A DNA stretch of 56,618 nucleotides from Pseudomonadota bacterium (GTDB taxonomy: Bacteria > Pseudomonadota > Gammaproteobacteria > Acidiferrobacterales > UBA6901): NCBI GenBank assembly GCA_021819085.1, contig JAKASJ010000023.1, positions 1-56,618 on the forward strand, written 5' to 3'. Made by a program: the position numbers and the translations under genes. Positions 49,370 to 56,618 of the stretch are shown in pieces (position 1 is the first letter of the stretch; each line of letters starts with the position of its first letter). The notes beneath the pieces were generated by a model that had not been told where the DNA came from, did not search any database, and was given only the letters and a program-made list of their open reading frames with translations.

Positions 49370-50221
49370 ATGGCGTTGGACAGCACCTGGTATACTGAAC
49401 AATGGGCCGACCAAGGTTCGGCAATATCACTCAAGATACGGGACAAGGTCCATGACGAGCAGTCTCCATACCAGCGCATCGAGATCTATGAAACCGAGAC
49501 TTTCGGTACATTGATGACGCTCGATGGTCTGGTGATGGTGACCGACCGCGACAACTTCATTTACCACGAGATGATGTCCCATCCGGCGCTGTTCGCGCAC
49601 CCTGAGCCGCGTCGGGTCCTGATCGTCGGGGGAGGCGACTGCGGCACATTGCGCGAGGTTCTCAAGCACCCGACCGTGGAGCTGGTCGAACAGGTGGAGC
49701 TGGACGAGCGGGTCACGCGCGTCGCGGAACGGTATTTTCCTGAGCTGTGTGCATCGAATTCCGATCCGCGTGCGCGGTTGCGGTTCGACGACGGGATCCG
49801 GTGGGTCGCGCAGGCGCAGCCTGGCAGCTACGACGTGATCATAATCGACTCGACAGACCCGGTGGGACCGGCCGCCGGGCTGTTTTCAGAAGAGTTTTAC
49901 CGGAATTGCCTCCGTGCAACGGGCGGGCACGGGATACTGGCCGGCCAGAGTGAATCGCCGCTGTTTCATCCTCACCTGATCAAATCCATGCACCAGGCAC
50001 TGCGCACCGCCGGCTTCCTGGACGTGGCGACGCTGAATTTTCCTCAATGCACCTACCCGTCCGGTTGGTGGAGCACAACGCTCGCCTGCAAGGACTCATC
50101 GCTTTCCGGGTTCCGGCAGGAGGCGGTTGCCGACAAAAAGTTCCCCACCCGGTATTACAACCTCGGCATGCATATGGCAGCCATGGCGAGCCCGGAGTTC
50201 CTCTATGAAATGCTGCTGTAG
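49370..50221 (+). CDS. speE: Spermidine synthase
   Basis: This aminopropyltransferase joins decarboxylated AdoMet to putrescine. The 283-residue product has the MTA/dcAdoMet-binding core: FGTLMTLDGLVMVTDRDNFIYHEMMSHPAL, VLIVGGGDCGTLREVLKH, VEQVELDERV and the DSTDPVGPAAGLF catalytic region with its Asp. The ATG at 49370 (MALDSTWYTEQWADQ) is chosen because it matches the family N terminus and has CGGAG upstream; a start 69 bases earlier is also open. It completes the speD-speA-speE set. No agmatinase or agmatine deiminase gene is present in this window. Confidence 0.96.
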   Translation: MALDSTWYTEQWADQGSAISLKIRDKVHDEQSPYQRIEIYETETFGTLMTLDGLVMVTDRDNFIYHEMMSHPALFAHPEPRRVLIVGGGDCGTLREVLKHPTVELVEQVELDERVTRVAERYFPELCASNSDPRARLRFDDGIRWVAQAQPGSYDVIIIDSTDPVGPAAGLFSEEFYRNCLRATGGHGILAGQSESPLFHPHLIKSMHQALRTAGFLDVATLNFPQCTYPSGWWSTTLACKDSSLSGFRQEAVADKKFPTRYYNLGMHMAAMASPEFLYEMLL

Positions 50222-50326
50222 ATGAATAGCCGTACGAGATTGAATGTCCGGCGCGTTCGGGGTATAAATCTCAGCATTCTGAAATCATAACAATTTTTCC
50301 TAAACCACTCATTTCGAGCACCGACT

Positions 50327-50563
50327 ATGACCAACCCTCGAGTTGCACAGAAGGCACCGTATGTTCTCGACCTAGCGCCCGGCACCTACTGGTGGTGTGC
50401 GTGTGGCCTCTCCAAGACACAGCCATTCTGCGACGGCTCGCATAAGGATACGGAGTTCACTCCGGTACGGATCGATATCGAAAGCGCTACAAGCGTAGCG
50501 TTGTGCGGTTGCAAGTGCTCGGCCAGCAAACCTTACTGCGACGGCACGCATAAGAAGCTGTAG
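50327..50563 (+). CDS. Tandem CDGSH iron-sulfur protein
   Basis: This 78-residue protein has two CDGSH-type 2Fe-2S binding motifs, CACGLSKTQPFCDGSH near residues 24-39 and CGCKCSASKPYCDGTH near 60-75, both with the full 3Cys-1His ligand set. There is no membrane anchor, unlike mitoNEET. Such bacterial tandem proteins are assumed to be soluble redox or cluster-carrying proteins; the exact role is unknown. It stands alone 105 bp after speE. Confidence 0.93.
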   Translation: MTNPRVAQKAPYVLDLAPGTYWWCACGLSKTQPFCDGSHKDTEFTPVRIDIESATSVALCGCKCSASKPYCDGTHKKL

Positions 50564-50677
50564 CAGCGGTTGGCGGGAACGTCGTCCGGCAGCGTGTGGC
50601 GGACGGCGCGGCTGGAGACACGGCTGGAACTCCGTCCAGATTGTCGTTGCAACGGTTTTTCCATAGGGAAGGTTGCC

Positions 50678-52057
50678 ATGAAGAAAACTGCCGCTGTCGG
50701 TGTCGCCGTGCTTCTGGGGATGGTTGCCATCTTGGGCGCCGCCTCCTACTGGCTCGGGATTCGGGCTCGGCAGACATACGAAACGCTTTTGCGACAAATC
50801 GGCAGGGATGCTGGTTTTGTCGTTACAAATTTGCGCTTCCAGAGTGGCTTGCTGAGTTCGACGGCTGTGGCCACGATAGCGGTGCCAGGGCTTCCGGCGG
50901 ATATCTCGGTGGTCAGCCACATCCGGCCGGGACCACTTCCTGAGATCACCCGGCTCGGGTTCATGCCAGGGATGGCCATGGTGACGACGCGGCTCACCGT
51001 GAGTTCTCCGGCGCTGGCGAGTTTTAAGCCCGTCACTGCACATACGATGGTCTACCTTGCTGGAAACAGCGTGACCAATCTGAATATTCCTGCCTACAAA
51101 CGGATTGTTCCCCACGGCGGCGGGGGCTTCGGCTGGGGTCCGGCCACGGGAAAAATCGTCGTTGGCGCCGATCAGGGGACAGTTAATGGGAATATTGATT
51201 GCCCGCTGGCACAGTTAGAGGGTTCCAAGAACCCCGTTTCGCTGTCACAGGTGACTTTCAGCTGGATGCGTCAACCCGGTGTTCCGGGTTTGGATGAGTC
51301 CAGCCTGTCGATAGGCCGTATCAGCAGGCCCGGTCCAGCGGGACCGGTCGGCATTCAAGGCCTGCAGATTAACTTATCGAAGCAGCATCAGGCAGGCGAT
51401 GTGGCTGCCCGCTTCGCGATGCACGTCCGCATGGTCAGCGATGGCAACAGCAGCTACGGTCCGGGACAGCTTCTGGTGCAGATCAGCAAACTGGACAGTG
51501 CAAGCCTTGCCGGATTCCAGCGGAGCACCCAGATGCTTGCACGCCAACACCTGCCTGCGAACCGAATGTCAGCGGCGCTGCTTGCCCGGACTGCCGGGCT
51601 GTTGCGCGCATTGGCACGGAAGGCGCCAGAACTGGAGATCACCAGATTCGGGCTGAAGGTGGACGGCAGCGAAGTTGCCGGCAAAGGCAAGTTTGTCTTG
51701 GACGGCACTGACATCAGTGGTTCAGGATACCAGGACCTGCTGCTGCGGGCGGTGAACGGGACTGCGGAACTGCTAGTGCCGAGAGCCGTAGTGGCCGATG
51801 TCGCCACCGACGAAATCCATCGACGGCTGGACACCTACAGAACCCAAGGGACTCTGACACCGGATGAAGTCAGCAGGCTAACGCCCCCACGAGTAGCCCG
51901 CATCGTCCACAACGCACTGCCAGCGTACATGGCCCAGATTGCGTCACGCTGGCATTTGGCTTCGGCCGGTGCGGACTATATGCTCACTGTGGCCATTCAT
52001 CAGGGACAGTTGCTGATCAATGGTCAGCCGGAAATTTCGGGGCAGGCAACGCACTGA
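50678..52057 (+). CDS. DUF945 (YdgA-like) family protein
   Basis: This 459-residue protein has an N-terminal signal anchor (AAVGVAVLLGMVAILGAASYW, about residues 4-24) followed by the family start SYWLGIRARQTYETLL and the SGLLSSTA segment. The remainder is a beta-rich periplasmic domain with no catalytic motif I recognise. The ATG at 50678 with AGGGAAGG upstream is preferred to an earlier in-frame start. Function in the family is unknown. It lies 114 bp after the CDGSH gene and just before the broken intron region. Confidence 0.82.
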   Translation: MKKTAAVGVAVLLGMVAILGAASYWLGIRARQTYETLLRQIGRDAGFVVTNLRFQSGLLSSTAVATIAVPGLPADISVVSHIRPGPLPEITRLGFMPGMAMVTTRLTVSSPALASFKPVTAHTMVYLAGNSVTNLNIPAYKRIVPHGGGGFGWGPATGKIVVGADQGTVNGNIDCPLAQLEGSKNPVSLSQVTFSWMRQPGVPGLDESSLSIGRISRPGPAGPVGIQGLQINLSKQHQAGDVAARFAMHVRMVSDGNSSYGPGQLLVQISKLDSASLAGFQRSTQMLARQHLPANRMSAALLARTAGLLRALARKAPELEITRFGLKVDGSEVAGKGKFVLDGTDISGSGYQDLLLRAVNGTAELLVPRAVVADVATDEIHRRLDTYRTQGTLTPDEVSRLTPPRVARIVHNALPAYMAQIASRWHLASAGADYMLTVAIHQGQLLINGQPEISGQATH

Positions 52058-52338
52058 GCGGGTTTTTGCATGGCACGGCCCATTGCTGAATTGAAGCAGC
52101 AGGAAAGTACCGGGCAACAATTGCCATCGTGCAGAGAATCTCTTTAGGACAGGCGGTTAAGGGCGGCTTTCAGGACGTATGGCGGATTCGGCCATGCGCT
52201 CCAGCGCGGACCCGCGGGTTTCCCGTCCACTTTCTCCTGCTTGCCGGGTTCCCGCTTGCCGGATTGCTGTCTTGCGGCCGTGCATCGAAATTCGTACGCA
52301 GTACGCTCGGCGTCCACGTTCAGATCTTGGCCTTGCGA
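52058..52338. other. Gap between DUF945 gene and the intron remnant
   Basis: No gene is supported. Frames on both strands lack ribosome binding sites and homology. On the minus strand this stretch lies downstream of the recognisable intron RNA domains, where an intact group II intron would encode its reverse transcriptase. No reverse-transcriptase motif is present, so the 3' part of the element is deleted or too decayed to see. Confidence 0.4.
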
Positions 52339-52673
52339 CCTATTTATGCCCTCTGCTGACTTCTGGCGAGGCATCCGGTTGCCTTTCGACACCAGTAGCC
52401 CGTAGGCACCGCGCCAGATCTCCCCGAGTATTGAGCAGCCACTTTCACACTTGTGTCTGTCGGATCTACGCACCGGCGTTCCGTGCAAGTACGGGGCTTC
52501 GCGGAATGTGGCCTGCTCACCTCGCTGGGTCGCCTCTTATCCGCTTCCTGTTCGTCAGGCCAGCGCTTTGCCATCCGGCTCCCTTCAAACCCGCAGTCCC
52601 CCGCGCGGAACCCTTGCCGGGCGTGTAGAGGACTCTCACCCCCAAGTAGGTGCGCCCTGCCGGGCGGACCCAC
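52339..52673 (-). mobile_element. 5' remnant of a group II intron (reverse transcriptase lost)
   Basis: Read on the minus strand, the stretch opens with GTGGG at 52673, close to the GUGYG 5' end of group II introns. The early domain I pattern follows: CCGCCCGGCAGGGCGCACC, then GGGGGTGAGAGTCCTC. Further on, GACGAACAGGAAGCGGATAAG and, near 52339-52366, GAAGTCAGCAGAGGGCATAA resemble blocks that in bacterial introns precede the intron-encoded protein. No reverse transcriptase and no domain V/VI or 3' end could be found. The 5' end follows directly after the T-tract of the amtB terminator. The assignment rests on remembered conserved blocks, not on an alignment. Confidence 0.55.
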
Positions 52674-52699
52674 AAAAAAGCGGGCGCCGAAGCGCCCGC
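52674..52699 (-). terminator. Intrinsic terminator of the porin-glnK-amtB operon
   Basis: On the minus strand GCGGGCGC-TTCG-GCGCCCGC forms a perfect 8-bp stem with a stable UUCG tetraloop (52680-52699), followed by six T (52674-52679). It lies 31 bp after the amtB stop. The group II intron remnant begins at the end of the T-tract. Confidence 0.9.
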
Positions 52700-52803
52700 A
52701 AATGCAACCTCATTCTTTGGCGTTTGAAGGCTAGTCGCCGTAGGCCCGCTCGCCATGCTGGGAGATGTCGAGGCCTTCGCGCTCCTCTTCTTCGCTCGGA
52801 CGC
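52677..52803. repeat. Direct repeat copy 1: amtB 3' end plus terminator
   Basis: These 127 bases are identical to 56492-56618, at an offset of 3,815 bp. The repeat contains the last 23 codons of amtB, its stop, and the terminator stem with the first three T. Identity breaks exactly at 52676/56491 on the left and runs off the window edge on the right. Confidence 0.95.
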
Positions 52804-54158
52804 AGGCCGACGATCATGTCCACGACCTTGAGGACGATGTACGTTGCCACCGCATCGTAGACCAGCACCGCGCCGACGCCGATGAACTGCTTGCCGAGCT
52901 GGGCGAAGTTGCCCTCAAGCACACCGGGCGTACCCCCGATGGCCTTCACCGCGAAGACCCCGGTGAGGATCGCGCCGAGGGCGCCGCCGACCGCGTGCAC
53001 GCCGAATGCATCGAGCGCGTCGTCATAGCCGATCATGTTTTTGAGGTACGTGGCGGTCCAGAAACAGACCACACCGCCGGCAATGCCGATCAACAGGGCG
53101 CCGGTCGGATCGACAAAGCCCGACGCCGGCGTGATCGCCACAAGCCCGGCCACCGCACCCGAGGCCATGCCCAGCACGCTCGGCTTGCCGCGCGCCAGCC
53201 ATTCAGCGAACATCCACGCCATCGCCGCGGCTGCTGTCGCGATCTGGGTCGTTACCATGGCCATGCCGGCCCGTCCACCAGAGGACACGGCGCTGCCGGC
53301 ATTGAAGCCGAACCAGCCGACCCACAGCAGCGCGGCACCGATCACGGTCAGCACCAGATTATGCGGTGCCATGGGTTCCTTCTTGTAGCCGAGGCGCTTG
53401 CCGAGCACGAGTGCGGTCACCAGGCCCGCGACACCGGCGTTCAGATGCACCACCGTGCCGCCGGCGAAGTCCAGGGCACCGAGCTTGTTGAGCCAGCCAT
53501 TGGCAGACCAGACCCAGTGGGCCACGGGTGAGTAGACGAAAACCAGCCACAGCCCCATGAACCACAGCACCGCGGAAAACTTGATGCGCTCGGCGAACGA
53601 GCCGGAGATCAGCGCCGGAGTGATGATGGCGAAGGTCATCTGGAACGCCATGTATACCGATTCCGGTACCGTGCCCGACAGGTCGGAGACCGTGTTCTTG
53701 CCCATACCGTGCAGGAACAGCCGGCTGAAGTCTCCGATCCAGGGATTGCCGTCCGTGAACGACAGGCTGTAGGCGACGGCATACCATAGCACCGTGACGA
53801 GGCAGGTGGTGGCAAAGCTGTGCGCCAGGGTGCTGAGGACGTTCTTGTTGCGCACCATGCCACCGTAGAACAGGGCGAGGCCCGGTATGGTCATCATCAA
53901 CACCAGCGCCATGGACGTCAGCATCCACGCGGTGTCGCCGGGATTGATCTTGGCATTGGCGTCCGCGCTCACTGCCTCCGTGGGCGCAGGGGCCGGGGCT
54001 GCCACTGCGGCTGGAGCCGGCGCTGCCGGGGCGGCCGCCGCGGGAGCCTGCGCCGGCATCGCTGTGCCCTCGTCGCTGAACGCCAGCATTGGGGCAAACA
54101 GCAGCAGTACGGCAAGAACTGCCCCCAAGAACGTCTTGGTACTGAATTGGTTACGCAT
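52731..54158 (-). CDS. amtB: Ammonium transporter AmtB
   Basis: AmtB is the trimeric inner membrane ammonium channel gated by GlnK. The 475-residue protein has a cleavable signal peptide (VLAVLLLFAPMLAFS), an Ala/Pro-rich spacer (about residues 33-65), and the 11-helix Amt core beginning TAWMLTSMALVLMMTIPGLALFYGGMVRNKN. The twin pore His residues are in TVVHLNAGVAG and AFGVHAVGGALG, and DAFGVHAVGG is the family signature. The cytoplasmic tail ends ERAYGD. The ATG at 54158 has a GGAGAA ribosome binding site; a frame 14 codons longer is open. It is last in porin-glnK-amtB and ends at a strong terminator. A second, identical amtB end begins at the right window edge. Confidence 0.96.
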   Translation of the reverse strand: MRNQFSTKTFLGAVLAVLLLFAPMLAFSDEGTAMPAQAPAAAAPAAPAPAAVAAPAPAPTEAVSADANAKINPGDTAWMLTSMALVLMMTIPGLALFYGGMVRNKNVLSTLAHSFATTCLVTVLWYAVAYSLSFTDGNPWIGDFSRLFLHGMGKNTVSDLSGTVPESVYMAFQMTFAIITPALISGSFAERIKFSAVLWFMGLWLVFVYSPVAHWVWSANGWLNKLGALDFAGGTVVHLNAGVAGLVTALVLGKRLGYKKEPMAPHNLVLTVIGAALLWVGWFGFNAGSAVSSGGRAGMAMVTTQIATAAAAMAWMFAEWLARGKPSVLGMASGAVAGLVAITPASGFVDPTGALLIGIAGGVVCFWTATYLKNMIGYDDALDAFGVHAVGGALGAILTGVFAVKAIGGTPGVLEGNFAQLGKQFIGVGAVLVYDAVATYIVLKVVDMIVGLRPSEEEEREGLDISQHGERAYGD

Positions 54159-54174
54159 TAATGTTTCTCCCGTA

Positions 54175-54567
<393 letters not shown>

Positions 54568-55686
54568 TTAAAATTTATACAGGCCTTCCACACCGATCGA
54601 AGACTGGTTGTCCTTCGAAGTTCCGTTGACCATCTCAAAAACGCTCTTGTCCGATTTGTCATAGCGCACCTCTCCGCGCAGCTCGGTATGGACCGTCGGC
54701 ATGAAGGCGAGAGTGAGCGTGCCTTCCTTCCATTTCTGGGCAATGCCGGTCATCAGTCCATTCTTGTCGTTGAAGTACTCCAGACGTGCGGCCACGCGCC
54801 ACAGGGAGTTGATGTCGTAGTTGGCGTAGGCCGCAACACCGCTCCACTTGGCCTTGGAGCCGACTGTCACTGCATCTGCCTGCTGGCCATAGTCGGCCTC
54901 CAGGGCCAGGGTTAGCGCATCGGTGGCATTGTAGCTACCCACCAGATCCAGAAGATCGCGGCGTCCTGCCACACCCGCACTTCCGGGAGCATCGCCGCTG
55001 TAGAGAACCGCGTTCAGCGACAGTGGCTTTACCGGCGTTGCTGCGAAGCCAAGCTCTAGGGTTTTTCCGTAGACACCGGTTGTCGAAGGCGTAACCACAT
55101 TCCAGCCATTGTTGACGCCGGCGATGAGCTTGTAATCGGAGTTGAGTGCATAAGTCGCACGCACACCGGTGTGAGAGAACGGTATGGCATAGCCGAAGAG
55201 GATGCCGCGCGTGAAGTTATAATCGGACGGGCTTGCGATTACTTCTTCTCCGGCCAGGGTGTCGTATTTGCCCGCCATTACGGCAAGCGGCCCGGTGGCA
55301 TACTGCAGGTACGCCTGCTGCACATCGACTTCGGAGCCTCCGTTGACTGCAGGTAGGCCGGTACCGGCGCTAGTCACCGCAGCGTCCGTGCCGTAGTCGA
55401 GCTGCGTCATTGCGCCGAAACCGCTCGCGGGGAGATAGGAAGCGGACAAGTCGATCGTATGCAGGCTGAAGGCATTGTGTTGCGCGTCATAGACCCGATC
55501 AGGCGTTCCGCTGGTAAAAAGACCGTTACCGGTCAAATAGCTGTAGGAAGTGTCGATATAGCCACTGAACGTGATGTCCGAGGCCTGCAGGACATCACCC
55601 AGCGTGGGCGTCTTGTCCGCGGCCCAGACTGTTGCCGAGCCCATTACCATGCCTGCGGCAAGGATGGATTTGTTAAAACGGTTCAT
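54568..55686 (-). CDS. Outer membrane beta-barrel porin (OmpL/BBP2-like)
   Basis: This 372-residue protein has a signal peptide ending VWA-ADK and then a beta-barrel of alternating aromatic strands (ITFSGYIDTSYSYLTGNG, AYLQYATGPLAVMAGKYDTLAGEE, FTRGILFGYAIPFSHTGVRATY) ending in an aromatic YKF-like C terminus typical of Bam substrates. It resembles the putative beta-barrel porin-2 (OmpL-like) family. It is the first gene of the operon with glnK and amtB and carries the sigma-54 type promoter, so it is probably an outer membrane pore induced by nitrogen limitation, perhaps for ammonium or small nitrogen compounds. AGGAAAAA precedes the ATG at 55686; a start at 55791 is also open. Confidence 0.85.
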   Translation of the reverse strand: MNRFNKSILAAGMVMGSATVWAADKTPTLGDVLQASDITFSGYIDTSYSYLTGNGLFTSGTPDRVYDAQHNAFSLHTIDLSASYLPASGFGAMTQLDYGTDAAVTSAGTGLPAVNGGSEVDVQQAYLQYATGPLAVMAGKYDTLAGEEVIASPSDYNFTRGILFGYAIPFSHTGVRATYALNSDYKLIAGVNNGWNVVTPSTTGVYGKTLELGFAATPVKPLSLNAVLYSGDAPGSAGVAGRRDLLDLVGSYNATDALTLALEADYGQQADAVTVGSKAKWSGVAAYANYDINSLWRVAARLEYFNDKNGLMTGIAQKWKEGTLTLAFMPTVHTELRGEVRYDKSDKSVFEMVNGTSKDNQSSIGVEGLYKF

Positions 55687-55825
55687 CGGTTTTTCCTCGC
55701 GTGTCGTTGATTCGATCCGGCGATCCTCCTCCGGGACCGGTTTAAGCGCTTTTTTCCTCACGTGTAACAGTTGCCCAAAATGAATCATCATCAGTCGTCA
55801 TGCAGATCCATTGCAGGCTCGCCAC

Positions 55826-55841
55826 AGCAGAATCCATGCCA
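55826..55841 (-). promoter_or_regulatory. Sigma-54 (RpoN) promoter, -24/-12 element
   Basis: On the minus strand TGGCATGGATTCTGCT matches TGGCACG-N4-TTGCW with the invariant GG (at 55840-55839) and GC (at 55828-55827) at the correct spacing. Two positions differ from consensus. Transcription would start near 55815, leaving a leader of about 130 bases before the porin ATG. Confidence 0.7.
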
Positions 55842-55904
55842 AATTAAAAATAAACATATAAACATATAGATAGAACCATTTTTTATTTTGAGGTGAACTC
55901 GGGA

Positions 55905-55921
55905 TGCACCTCTTTGGCGAG
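55905..55921. promoter_or_regulatory. NtrC-like binding site, promoter-proximal
   Basis: The 17-bp TGCACCTCTTTGGCGAG has one perfect half (TGCACC) and a weak second half (3 of 6) of the NtrC dyad TGCACC-N5-GGTGCA. It lies about 99 bp upstream of the predicted start and is centred exactly 32 bp from the stronger site, the same spacing as the two E. coli glnAp2 enhancer sites. Confidence 0.55.
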
Positions 55922-55936
55922 CACGACAATCCGCAT

Positions 55937-55953
55937 CGCACCCTAATGGTGCA
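55937..55953. promoter_or_regulatory. NtrC-like binding site, promoter-distal (strong)
   Basis: CGCACCCTAATGGTGCA matches the NtrC dyad TGCACC-N5-GGTGCA at 11 of 12 conserved positions. It is centred about 131 bp upstream of the predicted sigma-54 start of the porin-glnK-amtB operon. Confidence 0.7.
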
Positions 55954-56491
55954 ACTGGTACGGGTTCAATTTGGGGGAAGGCACAAGTCACGTTTGTGGA
56001 CAAAGCACGAGCGGATCTACGAGTCTGCAGTGAATGAGGGGAGTCGGTTTACGCCAGGGGACAGGACCAGCGGCATCGTAAAGGCGAGACATCGGGTGCG
56101 TTCCGGAAAGAACACCGCTTGTATCGAGGCACTGAACCGGCGCAAGGGAAAAAACCGGCAAACCCAGCGGGGTCATCATGCTGATGGCCGCGGGACACCG
56201 GTCGTTTAGCGTCGGCGCGTGCCATGCAAGGCTCCGCTGGTCACCACGAAAGACTCCGAACATTAGCCAGCCACGGCTGCAACACGAAAACGCGGAATTG
56301 CGGTAGTGGAGTTGCTTCGGATCGGGGCCTCATTTTTCTCGGGATGGCACGGCCAACTTCGCAAAAGATACGGCCAGGCATCAGCTTGATGAAACGCGCT
56401 GTGACCGATGCCTGGATGGGCCGTCCCGCTGCATTGCTTGGTGTTTGAAAGGCCTTAACTTTACTATCGAATTCGCAACTGGGCTGAAAAC
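55954..56491. other. 538-bp gap between the porin promoter and the second amtB
   Basis: I see no gene. Short frames on both strands (up to about 100 codons) have no homology I know. If the porin-glnK-amtB unit is tandemly repeated, this is the junction spacer. It shows no similarity to the spacer to the left of the first copy, which holds the intron remnant. Confidence 0.4.
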
Positions 56492-56494
56492 AAA

Positions 56495-56514
56495 GCGGGC
56501 GCCGAAGCGCCCGC
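56495..56514 (-). terminator. Terminator stem after second amtB copy
   Basis: The same perfect 8-bp stem and UUCG loop as at 52680-52699, followed on the minus strand by TTTGTTTT. No intron follows here, so this is the uninterrupted version of the site. Confidence 0.85.
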
Positions 56515-56545
56515 AAATGCAACCTCATTCTTTGGCGTTTGAAGG

Positions 56546-56618
56546 CTAGTCGCCGTAGGCCCGCTCGCCATGCTGGGAGATGTCGAGGCCTTCGCGCTCC
56601 TCTTCTTCGCTCGGACGC
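56546..56618 (-). CDS. amtB: Second ammonium transporter copy (3' end only)
   Basis: The last 23 codons and stop of an amtB gene run off the right edge. The DNA is identical to the 3' end of the complete amtB at 52731, including synonymous positions, which points to a recent duplication or gene conversion rather than an old paralogue. The remainder lies outside the window. Confidence 0.9.
   Translation of the reverse strand, partial: RPSEEEEREGLDISQHGERAYGD

Larger units (their letters stand above)
56492..56618. repeat. Direct repeat copy 2: amtB 3' end plus terminator
   Basis: Identical to 52677-52803 over all 127 visible bases; truncated by the window edge. It includes a terminator stem at 56495-56514 with TTTGTTTT following on the minus strand. 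Confidence 0.95.

Noticed and set aside
52129-52628. Several open frames of 90-150 codons on both strands
   Set aside because: They fall in and next to the group II intron-like RNA region, have no ribosome binding sites and translate to Arg/Cys/Pro-rich sequences without homology.
56344-56362. A plus-strand sigma-54-like TGGCACG followed by a GC
   Set aside because: The GG-to-GC distance is three bases too long for a -24/-12 element, and no gene lies downstream on that strand.

Overview
The window looks like chromosomal DNA of a GC-rich gammaproteobacterium or close relative outside the Enterobacterales. The evidence is the set of core blocks: gmk-rpoZ-spoT-ridA-recG, pilMNOPQ-aroK-aroB beside a divergent mrcA, and gltB-gltD-hemE. 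It also has HemJ-type protoporphyrinogen oxidation and a biosynthetic arginine decarboxylase route to spermidine. I saw no tRNA, rRNA, CRISPR array or prophage. Most of the window is dense, vertically inherited-looking housekeeping DNA. The genus cannot be named from sequence reading alone.

Layout. 0.1-7.1 kb (minus strand): recG, ridA, spoT, rpoZ, gmk and yicC (DNA repair, stringent response, nucleotide and RNA metabolism). 7.3-12.0 kb (plus): a Ser/Thr kinase and PP2C phosphatase pair, then rph, rdgB and hemW. 12.0-18.1 kb (plus): a long structured leader, hemJ, and a three-gene RND efflux system whose adaptor is reduced to a 125-residue lipoprotein. 18.3-23.5 kb: an orphan HemN-like radical SAM protein, priA (minus), an AT-rich DnaA-box-bearing gap, and a fructosamine-kinase-like gene with a possible coupled small ORF. 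23.6-30.9 kb (minus): hemE and glutamate synthase gltD/gltB. 31.1-39.4 kb (minus): dgt, aroB, aroK and pilQPONM, the type IV pilus alignment complex and secretin, with an 18-bp perfect hairpin between pilQ and aroK. 39.6-46.6 kb (plus): mrcA, a degenerate nucleotidyltransferase-like protein, a probably inactive class III cyclase-like protein, argS and a SPOR protein. 46.9-50.2 kb: speD, speA and speE for spermidine. 50.3-52.1 kb: a tandem CDGSH iron-sulfur protein and a DUF945 protein.

52.1-56.6 kb is the accessory part and holds the most unusual signals. A porin-glnK-amtB operon (minus strand) is preceded by a sigma-54 type -24/-12 element and two NtrC-like sites exactly 32 bp apart, which predicts induction under nitrogen limitation. 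Its terminator is followed, straight after the T-tract, by what looks like the 5' part of a broken group II intron. At the right edge of the window the same amtB 3' end and terminator begin again, identical over all 127 visible bases. This implies a second amtB copy, possibly a tandem duplication with a 3,815-bp period. Together with gltBD, the window carries ammonium entry, its PII gate and the first step of assimilation into glutamate.
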